NCBI GenBank assembly: GCA_017471365.1
Contig: JAFUUC010000015.1
Location: 1 to 35,107, forward strand
DNA from: a bacterium
GTDB taxonomy: Bacteria; Cyanobacteriota; Vampirovibrionia; Gastranaerophilales; Gastranaerophilaceae
Reading direction: 5' to 3'
Length of the DNA stretch: 35,107 bases
The number at the start of each line of letters is the position of its first letter. Position 1 is the first letter of the stretch. This document shows positions 14,510 to 21,988 of the stretch, in pieces. A program made the position numbers and the translations under genes. The notes under the pieces are model-generated. The model had not been told where the DNA came from. It saw only the letters and a list, made by a program, of their open reading frames with translations, and searched no databases.

Positions 14510-14698
14510 ATGGCTAAAGTTTTGGTTACAATGCCTGATGAGTTTTTAAGCAAAGTTGACGGACTTGCTGATTCTGAACGTTGTTCAAGAAGTGAATTAA
14601 TTAGAGAAGCACTGAAAAACTACATGCGTAGACTTTCTAAAAACCAGATCGAATCAGCCTCTCGCAATGCAAAGATTTTAGATGAAATTTTGAGTTAG
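14510..14698 (+). CDS. Ribbon-helix-helix (CopG/Arc-type) DNA-binding protein
   Basis: 62 aa. The strand AKVLVTMPDEFLSKVD (residues 2-17) is the DNA-contacting ribbon. SRSELIREALKNYMRRL forms the second helix with the conserved Ser-Arg-Ser-Glu turn. Such proteins act as dimeric repressors or as antitoxins. The C-terminal tail (ESASRNAKILDEILS) might bind a partner, but no toxin gene follows. A near-consensus promoter and SD precede it. Immediately downstream lies a degenerate HTH coding sequence, so the neighbourhood may be a decayed two-gene regulatory unit. Confidence 0.85.
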   Translation: MAKVLVTMPDEFLSKVDGLADSERCSRSELIREALKNYMRRLSKNQIESASRNAKILDEILS

Positions 14699-14703
14699 GG
14701 GTA

Positions 14704-14850
14704 AGTGAACACCAAAATCTGGAACGATTAGGTGAAAAACTTAAATTGTTAAGGTTGGACAAGGGATTGACACAAGAAGCACTTGCTGAAAAAGTTAATA
14801 TACATCCGACTTATGTGGGTAAAATTGAAAGCGGTAAATTTAACCATTAA
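14704..14850 (+). pseudogene. XRE-type HTH gene remnant
   Basis: Reading from 14704 gives 48 codons ending at TAA 14848-14850. The peptide contains RLGEKLKLLRLDKGLTQEAL and VNIHPTYVGKIESGK, helices 1-4 of a Cro/C1 HTH domain. It stops before helix 5, where related genes (for example 31968-32189) continue with about 25 residues. No ATG, GTG or TTG lies in frame before the domain begins. It follows the RHH stop by 5 bp in a different frame, and its last 11 bp overlap the convergent response-regulator gene. It looks broken at both ends. A fused product would require frameshifting, for which no clear slippery site is seen. Confidence 0.65.
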
Positions 14851-16138
14851 ACTCTTTCACCAGATTATCTACCCAGCGAATTAAATTTGATATTTCATAA
14901 GGTTTTGGAAGATATAAGTCTGCACCGGTGTTCAAAACAAGTTCTTTGTCGTGAATGACAGATGTAACAATAACTTTTGTATCCTTAAATTCCGGGGATT
15001 GTTTAATTTTATAACACAAATTCAAACCGTTTTTCTTTTCCAAATCACCGGCATCTATAATTATCAATGCCGGCACAACATCCATTTCAGGAATTTCAAA
15101 TGTCTCTATAGCCTGTGTTTTATAACCTTGTAAATCTAAAATAGTATTCAACAAAAGACGCAAAGCTTCATCTGCTTCAAAAATTAAAACTCTATTATTG
15201 TAAAAACGTTCTTGAATACTACCTTCACCAACAATTTTGGCTCTTTCTACAAGATAATTCGATCTGTTTGGCAATTTTGCCATATCACAAATTTGAGTAA
15301 GTGAATTTAAAACTTGCATACTATCTTGATATTCACCAACTTCATTTGTAACAACACCTATTGTAGAATGAACAAAATCAGACCTTTTTCCTGCAAATTC
15401 ATCACCCTGCAAAATCATATAACCACGAGATAAATCATGTTCTGCATAAAATTTGCAAGCAACAGATTCAAATGCCATTGTCAAAAATCTTGCAATCCGT
15501 TCAGATTTCAAAGTATTTGTAATTACAATAAAAACATCTTCTTCTAATTGACCAACATAATCATTTTCATCAACCGTTGCCTTAATTATTGCACTGTATG
15601 TTTGTAACAATTTATCAGATGCAAGCTCGGTATATGCTTCCTTATAAGATGAAAAATTATCAATACGAATGTAAAGAATTGCCCAGTCTGATTTGTCAAG
15701 TTTTCGCTTTATAGCTCTTAAAGTGTAGTTTTTATTAGGCAAAATTAATTTTGAATCGAAGTTTGACTCAAATTCTCTGCGTAAATGTGCTTTCATACGA
15801 ACTTTAAATTCTTCAGGATTTACAGGTTCGGATAAAAAATCATCTGCACCGCTATTCAAAACATTTATTCTATCGTTAAAATCCGCCGATTTTGATAAAG
15901 CCACAATGACAGGACGCATTTCATAAGTCAAAGCCCTTACCTGCTTACAAAAATCAGATAATTCACTATCAAAACTATCAGAAATAATAATCAAATCAGG
16001 CTCTTTGTCTTTTATAATTTTCATCGCTCCGAGCAAATCACCGGAAACTATGACCATATTTGAATCGAAAGAAAGTAATTTTTTATATTTTGTAGAAAGT
16101 TCAAGTCTTTTATCAATAATAAGAGTTACTGATTGCAT
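14840..16138 (-). CDS. Response regulator with REC, degenerate GGDEF and second REC domains
   Basis: 432 aa. The first receiver (about 1-120) has the phosphorylatable-type Asp54 (IIISDSFD), but the conserved Lys-Pro is replaced by Glu104-Pro (FLSEPVNPEE), so it may not signal normally. The middle (about 130-310) has the length and pattern of a GGDEF domain, but GGDEF is degraded to QLEED (197-201), so diguanylate cyclase activity is unlikely. The second receiver (about 316-432) keeps IIIDAGD and the LPKPY Lys-Pro. There is no DNA-binding output domain. It overlaps the upstream histidine kinase gene by 13 bp, so that kinase is the probable partner. Output unknown. Confidence 0.82.
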   Translation of the reverse strand: MQSVTLIIDKRLELSTKYKKLLSFDSNMVIVSGDLLGAMKIIKDKEPDLIIISDSFDSELSDFCKQVRALTYEMRPVIVALSKSADFNDRINVLNSGADDFLSEPVNPEEFKVRMKAHLRREFESNFDSKLILPNKNYTLRAIKRKLDKSDWAILYIRIDNFSSYKEAYTELASDKLLQTYSAIIKATVDENDYVGQLEEDVFIVITNTLKSERIARFLTMAFESVACKFYAEHDLSRGYMILQGDEFAGKRSDFVHSTIGVVTNEVGEYQDSMQVLNSLTQICDMAKLPNRSNYLVERAKIVGEGSIQERFYNNRVLIFEADEALRLLLNTILDLQGYKTQAIETFEIPEMDVVPALIIIDAGDLEKKNGLNLCYKIKQSPEFKDTKVIVTSVIHDKELVLNTGADLYLPKPYEISNLIRWVDNLVKEFNG

Positions 16139-16869
16139 TTAATCCTCGTTTCCTCCTCAATACTTTTTAGCGGGATGGTAATTATAAAAGTTATTTTTGC
16201 GTAATCAGAATTTTCAACAGATTCAGATTTTACACAAATCTTTCCACCCATTTTTTCGACCAAATTTTTTGTAATATAAAGCCCTAAACCACTTCCTTGA
16301 ACTTTTCTAGTCAAAGGATTGTCTATGCGTGCAAATTTAGTAAAAATTTTTTCATAATCTTTTTCGTTTAATGCTAAACCACTATTAGATATCTTAATAA
16401 CAACATTATTACCTTGATTTTCTGTAGAAACCATTGTTACATTGTCCCCTACAGAATATTTCGCACTATTCTCTATAACATTCGTCAAAACTTGCTGAAA
16501 TTTATCTTTATCAACAAATACATTAACCGGATTTTTGGAAGAGTTAAATTTGAAATTTTGATTAGGATATTGAGATTTTACAATCGTTATTGTTTGGTCT
16601 ATTAGCGAATTTAACGAAATTTCATTATAAACAAACCGATTATTACCGGAAGTTAATTTTGTCACCGACAACATATTTTCTACAAGATGAATTAGCCTAT
16701 TTGACTGTTCTTCAATAATTTTTATAAATTTTTTTTTATTATCATCATCAAGCTTGTCCCAAGAAGTAAGCATTGTTTGTGAAAACCCTCTAATTGAAGT
16801 CAAGGGTGTACGCAATTCATGACTGACCGTTGAAATAAAATCTTCATAATTTTGTTCAATGCTGTCCAT
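16126..16869 (-). CDS. Soluble sensor-less histidine kinase
   Basis: 247 aa made only of a HisKA dimerisation domain with His17 (STVSHELRTPLTSIRGF) and a HATPase_c domain. The N box is VLTNVIENSAKYS and the G box QGSGLGLYITKNLVEKMGG. No transmembrane helix or PAS/GAF input domain is present, so the input probably comes through protein contacts or a partner. It is translationally coupled (13 bp overlap) to the REC-GGDEF-REC gene. The start has no SD. TGT TATAAT, a perfect extended -10, lies exactly six bases upstream, so the mRNA should be leaderless. Confidence 0.92.
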   Translation of the reverse strand: MDSIEQNYEDFISTVSHELRTPLTSIRGFSQTMLTSWDKLDDDNKKKFIKIIEEQSNRLIHLVENMLSVTKLTSGNNRFVYNEISLNSLIDQTITIVKSQYPNQNFKFNSSKNPVNVFVDKDKFQQVLTNVIENSAKYSVGDNVTMVSTENQGNNVVIKISNSGLALNEKDYEKIFTKFARIDNPLTRKVQGSGLGLYITKNLVEKMGGKICVKSESVENSDYAKITFIITIPLKSIEEETRIKCNQ

Positions 16870-16875
16870 AAAATT

Positions 16876-16884
16876 ATTATAACA
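16876..16884 (-). promoter_or_regulatory. Extended -10 of the histidine kinase operon
   Basis: Minus-strand TGT-TATAAT with six bases (AATTTT) to the ATG at 16869. With the usual 6-7 bp from -10 to start site, transcription begins at or next to the A of ATG. Confidence 0.7.
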
Positions 16885-16996
16885 AAATTTGATACTTCTA
16901 CAATCATAAATTTTATTAAATCCGCAAAATATTAAATAAATTTCACTTTAATTAATTTTAACTTTAATATTATAATTTAACTTTTCATTATGTCCG

Positions 16997-17005
16997 TGTT
17001 AGCAT
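16997..17005 (+). promoter_or_regulatory. Extended -10 of der
   Basis: TGT-TAGCAT with six bases (AGATTT) before the ATG at 17012 and no SD. It has the same geometry as the ruvC and histidine-kinase starts. Confidence 0.6.
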
Positions 17006-17011
17006 AGATTT

Positions 17012-18340
17012 ATGGAAAGAAAACCCATAATAGCAATCGTAGGAAGACCAAATGTCGGAAAATCAACTTTCGTAAACCGTCTGATCGGTAAACGAAATTC
17101 AATTGTTGACGACATGCCGGGTGTAACACGAGATAGAATCTATTTTGATGTAGAGTGGCAAAATAAAATCTTTACGGTAATAGATACTGGGGGAATAATT
17201 CCTGACAATGACGATGATATTATGGTTTCTATTTTTTCACAGGCAAAATTGGCTTGCGAAGAAGCTGACAAAATAATTTTTGTTGTAGACGGTAAAGAAG
17301 GTATAAATCCTATAGATTATGACATAGCTAATATTTTACGCCAAGCCGGTAAGCCTGTCTATTTAGCCGTAAACAAATGTGATAATCCGGAATCACTGAT
17401 TATGGTAAGTGATTTTTATTCTCTTTCTATTGGGGATCCTATAGGAATTTCAGCACTCCACGGTTCAGGTGGAGTTGGTGATTTACTGGATATTGTTACG
17501 GAGGACTTCATAATTTCGGAGGAAATCGAAAATGATAACCGTATAAAAATTGCAATAGTGGGAAGACCAAATGCCGGAAAATCTTCCATTGTTAATGCTC
17601 TTTTGAATACAAAAAGAGTTATCGTATCAGATGTTTCCGGAACAACACGAGACAGTATTGACAGTTTAATTAATTATAACAACACAGAATTTACCATAGT
17701 TGACACTGCCGGCATAAGAAAAAAATCCAAGGTAGATTACGGAGTAGAGAAATTTGCAGTGGATAGAGCAATACGTTCAATTCGAGAATGCGATGTTGCA
17801 CTTCTTGTAATCGATGCAACTCAAGGTATTTCAGATCAGGATAAAAAAATATCTTCTATAATAACAGAAGCCGGAAAAGGAATTATTGTTGCCGTTAATA
17901 AATGGGATCTCGTTGAAAATAAGGAATCAAATACCATAAATAAATTTGAAAAAAAATTATCCGCAGAAATTCCTTTTCTAAACTACGCAACAAAAATATT
18001 TATAAGTGCTGTAACAAAACAACGTTTAACTCAAATTTTTGATGAAAGTTTAAAAGCCTATGAACAAAGTACAAAAAGAATATCAACAGGTCTTTTAAAC
18101 AAAGTCATAAATGAGGCTTATGCACTTAATCCTCCGACCAGTTATAAAGGGAAACGTCTTAAAATTTATTACACTACACAAGCAGCAGTACAACCGCCAA
18201 CATTTATATTTTTTGTGAATAACGAAGAACTTATCAAGGATTCATACAAAAAATATTTAGAAAACAAACTCAGAGAAGCTTTTGGATTTTTTGGCACCCC
18301 GATAAGAATATCTGTTCGAGAAAGAAAAGAAAAAAAATAA
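17012..18340 (+). CDS. der: GTPase Der (EngA), ribosome assembly
   Basis: 442 aa. Two tandem GTPase domains: the first starts at IAIVGRPNVGKSTFVNRL with DTGGII and NKCD; the second (from about 182) has IAIVGRPNAGKSSIVNALL, DTAGIRKK and NKWD. A KH-like C-terminal domain (about 355-435, PPTFIFFVNNEELI) ends in a basic tail (RERKEKK). Der is essential for 50S subunit maturation. Normal length and all G motifs present. Transcription appears leaderless from the box at 16997-17005. It ends 3 bp from the stop of the convergent WYL gene. Confidence 0.97.
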   Translation: MERKPIIAIVGRPNVGKSTFVNRLIGKRNSIVDDMPGVTRDRIYFDVEWQNKIFTVIDTGGIIPDNDDDIMVSIFSQAKLACEEADKIIFVVDGKEGINPIDYDIANILRQAGKPVYLAVNKCDNPESLIMVSDFYSLSIGDPIGISALHGSGGVGDLLDIVTEDFIISEEIENDNRIKIAIVGRPNAGKSSIVNALLNTKRVIVSDVSGTTRDSIDSLINYNNTEFTIVDTAGIRKKSKVDYGVEKFAVDRAIRSIRECDVALLVIDATQGISDQDKKISSIITEAGKGIIVAVNKWDLVENKESNTINKFEKKLSAEIPFLNYATKIFISAVTKQRLTQIFDESLKAYEQSTKRISTGLLNKVINEAYALNPPTSYKGKRLKIYYTTQAAVQPPTFIFFVNNEELIKDSYKKYLENKLREAFGFFGTPIRISVRERKEKK

Positions 18341-18343
18341 TTT

Positions 18344-19264
18344 CTACTCATTATAATTATCCAAAGTTTCATTTATGAGTTCAATCATTCTGTTACGTAA
18401 GGTTTTTGGATTAATAATTTCGCAGCTATAAGAATAACGCATAAGTCTGTCAAGCAATTGGTCAAATGCTTCTCCTTTGTTTACAACTATTATACTTCCG
18501 TCTTCATTGTAATCTCTTATGTATTCGTTATCTTTAGGTTTATAAGATTTTGCGAGCCTGTTTTTAAGCTTATATACAACGGTGGATGTGGCTTCTTTAG
18601 GAGAAGAACTGCATGGTAATGGCATCATAGAAAGAATATTATTTAGTGCGATAATTATCTTTTCATTTTTTATTGTTTCACAAACCTCTAAATACGCCAT
18701 CTTAGAATCATAAATAACATCCTTTGGACTACATTTAACCCGAATTTCTTTACCTTTATTTTTGTAAACAATATCTAAAGGATGATTTTGCTTGCAATAT
18801 TTTTTACATTCTTCAATTTGTTTTTTCAAACTTGCATGATAAAACGAAAAATCATAATTACTGTTGTAATTATCAAAAGCGGTCCTATCATCACTATCCA
18901 TCCTTAATAAAATATTGTGAATAACTTCTTTTAGATCAGATGCAACTTCATCATCCGGGAAATTTTTAGCCGAATCATTTAGTATGCTCAATGATTTTAA
19001 ATCGTCAGGAGTAAACTTGATTGAATAAATGCTGCTGTCAAGCCTAAACTTATTACCTTCTTTTTTAACCTTTATACCAAAAACTCTCAATGCATTAAGT
19101 GTTTTATTCAGCACAACTTGAAGATGATTAACAGTTTTTTCATCAACTTCATCTTTAAAAATTTCAACTACATCTTCGTAATATGCTTTGTCTTCATATA
19201 AAAGATTAAGCATTTTGAAAATTTTCATACATCCATTATTCAATTTAGTTTTATTACTTTTCAA
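18344..19264 (-). CDS. WYL-domain transcriptional regulator, second of a tandem pair
   Basis: 306 aa. An N-terminal helical, winged-helix-like region (about 10-75) is followed by a linker and a WYL-type domain (about 140-225: LDIVYKNKGKEIRVKCSPKD, DSKMAYLEVCE). A WCX-like C-terminal domain ends FDQLLDRLMRYSYSCEIINP. WYL proteins sense ligands, often nucleotides or DNA-damage products, and regulate transcription; PafB/PafC of actinobacteria are a tandem pair. Its start overlaps the upstream paralogue by 11 bp, so the two are probably made together and may form a heterodimer (inference). No SD is needed if coupled. Target genes unknown. Confidence 0.75.
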   Translation of the reverse strand: MKSNKTKLNNGCMKIFKMLNLLYEDKAYYEDVVEIFKDEVDEKTVNHLQVVLNKTLNALRVFGIKVKKEGNKFRLDSSIYSIKFTPDDLKSLSILNDSAKNFPDDEVASDLKEVIHNILLRMDSDDRTAFDNYNSNYDFSFYHASLKKQIEECKKYCKQNHPLDIVYKNKGKEIRVKCSPKDVIYDSKMAYLEVCETIKNEKIIIALNNILSMMPLPCSSSPKEATSTVVYKLKNRLAKSYKPKDNEYIRDYNEDGSIIVVNKGEAFDQLLDRLMRYSYSCEIINPKTLRNRMIELINETLDNYNE

Positions 19265-20189
19265 AATAACCCTCTTTCATTTGTTTTAGACAAGCAATAA
19301 CTTCCTTTTGAAACTCCGGAGAAATCACTTTACATTTACTGGTATGTGACATTATACGCTGCATTATATCAAATTTATTTTTTGATTTTATTTCAACAAC
19401 CAGTTTATCGTGAGTTTTTTCAATAATTCTTTCACATGCCAAAGGTTCAAAATTTTCAATATCATTTTTTAATTCATACAAAACAGTCAATTCCGGAACA
19501 GTTAATTTAGATTTTTGCAAATTAACACTAACAATTTTGATTATTTTAGAAACAAGAAAACTTGAATAATTATTATATTCTGAATTTATTCCGTAAACAT
19601 ATAATTTATTATTTGAAATACCCAATCTGTCAGTAAGAATTGTTATATTTTTCTTGCCTGAATTTGGTGAATTATAAAGTACAGTTATTTCTGTATTATT
19701 TTTAGCATACTTTAATAAATCTTTAATTATTGACGAATCAATATTATTTAAAGGAGAAATATTTTCAAATTTATTTTTCAAATCTTCATTTGTAATATAT
19801 CGTGCAAACTTTTCAAAAAATGACTGTAGTGCGATAAAATCAGTTAATGTAATTGATTTTGCAATAGCTTTGTAAACTTTTAAAACACTTTTAGCCTGTT
19901 CATCAGTAATTTTCAATTCAAAAGGCTGAGATTTAATATAATATTTTGCAACGCGATTTGTTGTAGTTTTTTCAACATTGCATCCCATCGCCTTCAGGGT
20001 ATTTATATAAATTCTTAAAGTATCAATAGAAACTGTTTCATGGAGATATTGATGTTCACTTATGGCTTTTTGTAAATCATAATAAGACTTTGGACCTTCA
20101 AGGAGCATAGTAAAAATAAGTAAAGACTTAAACCCGGTGAAAGACATCAGGTTATAAGTAATAGTATTATCTTTCATAAACTGTTTCAT
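19254..20189 (-). CDS. WYL-domain transcriptional regulator, first of a tandem pair
   Basis: 311 aa. The N-terminal winged-helix region (about 15-85: LMSFTGFKSLLIFTMLLEGPKSYYDLQ) is followed by a helical linker and a WYL domain (about 160-225). The KLYVYGINSEYNNYSSFLVSKI strand pair of that domain is a degenerate W-Y-L motif. A C-terminal WCX-like segment (MQRIMSHTSKCKVISPE) ends the protein. SD GGGGAG precedes the ATG. It lies upstream of, and overlaps, a paralogue of the same layout. The upstream region (20266-20322) has direct and inverted repeats spaced by a whole number of helical turns, plausible binding sites for the pair. Confidence 0.75.
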   Translation of the reverse strand: MKQFMKDNTITYNLMSFTGFKSLLIFTMLLEGPKSYYDLQKAISEHQYLHETVSIDTLRIYINTLKAMGCNVEKTTTNRVAKYYIKSQPFELKITDEQAKSVLKVYKAIAKSITLTDFIALQSFFEKFARYITNEDLKNKFENISPLNNIDSSIIKDLLKYAKNNTEITVLYNSPNSGKKNITILTDRLGISNNKLYVYGINSEYNNYSSFLVSKIIKIVSVNLQKSKLTVPELTVLYELKNDIENFEPLACERIIEKTHDKLVVEIKSKNKFDIMQRIMSHTSKCKVISPEFQKEVIACLKQMKEGYFEK

Positions 20190-20265
20190 GCTATGTTCTC
20201 CCCAACCTACAGTCTATCATAAAATTTACTAAATTTCTAATATTTAACATGCCATGCTTAAAAAA

Positions 20266-20322
20266 TTTTACGTGATTTTATAATGTCAAATAAAAAATCA
20301 TAAAATTTTTACATGATTTCAT
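20266..20322. repeat. Direct and inverted repeats upstream of the WYL genes
   Basis: TTTTACGTGATTTTAT (20266-20281) and TTTTACATGATTTCAT (20307-20322) match at 14 of 16 bases and are 41 bp apart, about four helical turns. AAATCAT (20295-20301) and ATGATTT (20313-20319) form a perfect dyad overlapping the second copy. They lie in the control region of the WYL pair and around a plus-strand TATAAT. Confidence 0.5.
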
Positions 20323-20748
20323 TAAATTTTCTTCATTAAGATTTACTAACACGAATTTTTTCTTACGGAATTAAGGGGCATGGTCAAATGTAAATAAATA
20401 ATAATTTTTTTTAGCTTGTATTCCAAAAAATTTAGCCATAGAGTAAGAACATAAGGAAAGCCGAATTGATGAATAAAGGCTACCGGACAGAAGGAAGGGC
20501 TGCAACCAGGCAGTCAGAGCATAAGAATAACGGACAGTATGAAATAGAGGTGATGGCAATTTAGTCCGAAAGGGAAAAAAGAGATTATTGAGGTTCAGAT
20601 AGGAAAACTGTGAGATTAGGGATATATGTTTTACATCTTATAGTTAATATATAGTGTACCAGGGAGTTAAAGTAAAAACTTTAAGAAGAGAGTAAATTGG
20701 ATAGTTGTAAACTTATAGGCTTGCACTTGAATAAGTGCAGGCTTTTTT
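20291..20748 (+). ncRNA. Candidate structured noncoding RNA, class unknown
   Basis: A strong intrinsic terminator (20719-20748) on the plus strand has no coding sequence upstream of it for more than 500 bp. This implies an untranslated transcript. A plausible -10 is TATAAT at 20279-20284; the exact 5' end is unclear. Possible pairings seen: TTCTTAC (20350-20356) with GTAAGAA (20442-20448), and inside it GGAAT with ATTCC. AGCC/GGCT (around 20459-20481), CTGC/GCAG (around 20500-20513) and CGGAC (20531-20535) with GTCCG (20563-20567) also pair. I compared it from memory with RNase P RNA, tmRNA, 6S and SRP RNA and found no convincing match. Alternatively it is the long 5' leader of anmK, although the terminator would then be an attenuator. 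Confidence 0.45.
20719..20748 (+). terminator. Intrinsic terminator 13 bp before anmK
   Basis: GCTTGCACTT (20719-20728) pairs with AAGTGCAGGC (20733-20742) around GAAT, with one G-T pair, followed by six T. A TAAAAT box (20750-20755) begins right after and lies six bases from the anmK ATG. Confidence 0.85.
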
Positions 20749-20761
20749 ATAAAATAATAGT

Positions 20762-21886
20762 ATGGAATTAGAGCCAAAACGAGTAATAGCTTTGATGTCC
20801 GGTACTTCATGCGACAGTATTGATGCAGGTTTATGTGAAGTTTTTCCGAATATGAGTGTAAAGTTAATCAAAGGAATAAATTATTCATATCCGGATCATA
20901 TAAAATCAAAAATTTTTCAAATATTTCACGGGGAAACTACAGTCAAAGATATTTGCCAGATGAACTTTGCAATTGGAGAGTGCTTTGCAAATGCTTGTAA
21001 AGTTTTAATTGAAGAATTTGGCAAACCTGATTTTATATCAAGTCATGGTCAAACTATTTATCATTATCCATTTGATGAATCACTTGATAACATTAGTTTA
21101 AAAAGTACTCTGCAAATAGGTGAAAGTTCTGTCATATCCCAAAAAACCGGCTGCATGACTATTTCAAATTTTCGCGAGGCAGATATTGCTGCCGGTGGTC
21201 AGGGAGCTCCTTTGGTATGTTTCGCAGATGAAAAATGGTGGAAACATAAGGGTAAAAATTTTGCAATCCAAAACATTGGAGGAATATCAAATGTAACAGT
21301 TGTGTCAAAAGATTTTGACACCTTTGGATTTGATACCGGTCTTGGTAATATAATGATCGATTATTGTACCCAAAAATATTTTTCACTTCCTTATGATAAA
21401 GATGGCGAAATTGCACATAGTGGGGTAGTTTCTGAGACTTGGCTTAACTGTCTTATGCAAGATGAATATTATTTTCTCGAACCGCCAAAATCAACCGGTA
21501 GAGAATATTTTTCATCGGAATACATTGAAAATGCTTTAAAATATGCACCACAAGAACCAAAGGATATCATTGCTACGGTTACCGCACTTACTGCAAAAAG
21601 TATTGCAACAGCTTATGAAAGATTTATATATCCTAATGTTGGCATTCACGAAGCAATAATCTGCGGTGGAGGAGCATACAACAAAACTTTAATGAATATG
21701 CTTAGAACATATCTTCCCGACTATATAGATCTCACGACATGCGAAAAATATAATATTTCAATCAACTTTAAAGAAATCATGGCATTTGCCCTATTAGGCT
21801 ACTGTACTTACTACGGAATCCCAAATAATTTGCCTTCTTGTACCGGTGCAAAAAAACGTGTCGTAATGGGGAAAATAATTTACTAA
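20762..21886 (+). CDS. anmK: Anhydro-N-acetylmuramic acid kinase AnmK
   Basis: 374 aa, family length. The N-terminal phosphate motif ALMSGTSCDSIDAG is complete. HGQTIYHYP, STLQIGESSVIS, the catalytic-site stretch NFREADIAAGGQGAPLV and NIGGISNVTVV (sugar and ATP contacts), and GFDTGLGNIMID follow. The enzyme opens and phosphorylates 1,6-anhydroMurNAc to MurNAc-6-P for peptidoglycan recycling. MurQ and other recycling genes are not in the window. The ATG has no SD; TAAAAT lies six bases upstream (20750-20755), so it is a probable leaderless start directly behind a terminator. Confidence 0.96.
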   Translation: MELEPKRVIALMSGTSCDSIDAGLCEVFPNMSVKLIKGINYSYPDHIKSKIFQIFHGETTVKDICQMNFAIGECFANACKVLIEEFGKPDFISSHGQTIYHYPFDESLDNISLKSTLQIGESSVISQKTGCMTISNFREADIAAGGQGAPLVCFADEKWWKHKGKNFAIQNIGGISNVTVVSKDFDTFGFDTGLGNIMIDYCTQKYFSLPYDKDGEIAHSGVVSETWLNCLMQDEYYFLEPPKSTGREYFSSEYIENALKYAPQEPKDIIATVTALTAKSIATAYERFIYPNVGIHEAIICGGGAYNKTLMNMLRTYLPDYIDLTTCEKYNISINFKEIMAFALLGYCTYYGIPNNLPSCTGAKKRVVMGKIIY

Positions 21887-21988
21887 CAAAATTGTGTTAA
21901 CTTTTGTAACAAATCCAAAACCATGTGAAATTGCGGCTTTCGACATGTTTTTATGTATACGAAGAGTAAAAAATGAGAGAGCAGAACA

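Larger units (their letters stand above)
20190..20761. other. Long intergenic region between WYL pair and anmK
   Basis: 572 bp with no credible protein gene. It holds the repeat cluster 20266-20322, a plus-strand -10 TATAAT (20279-20284), a structure-rich stretch ~20350-20710 and the terminator 20719-20748. A 62-codon minus-strand frame (20371-20559) lies in the structured part but lacks an SD and protein-like features. Confidence 0.6.

Noticed and set aside
14696-14710. Programmed -1 frameshift joining RHH and HTH frames
   Set aside because: The A ATT TTG site is not a canonical X XXY YYZ slippery heptamer, and no stimulatory hairpin is evident.
20371-20559. 62-aa minus-strand reading frame
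   Set aside because: No SD, no domain pattern, and it lies antisense to the structured tract with a plus-strand terminator; most likely a chance frame.
20341-20748. RNase P RNA, SRP RNA, 6S RNA or tmRNA
   Set aside because: GGAAAG, GGAAGG and CAGGCAG fragments resemble parts of these RNAs, but the conserved core arrangements are missing.
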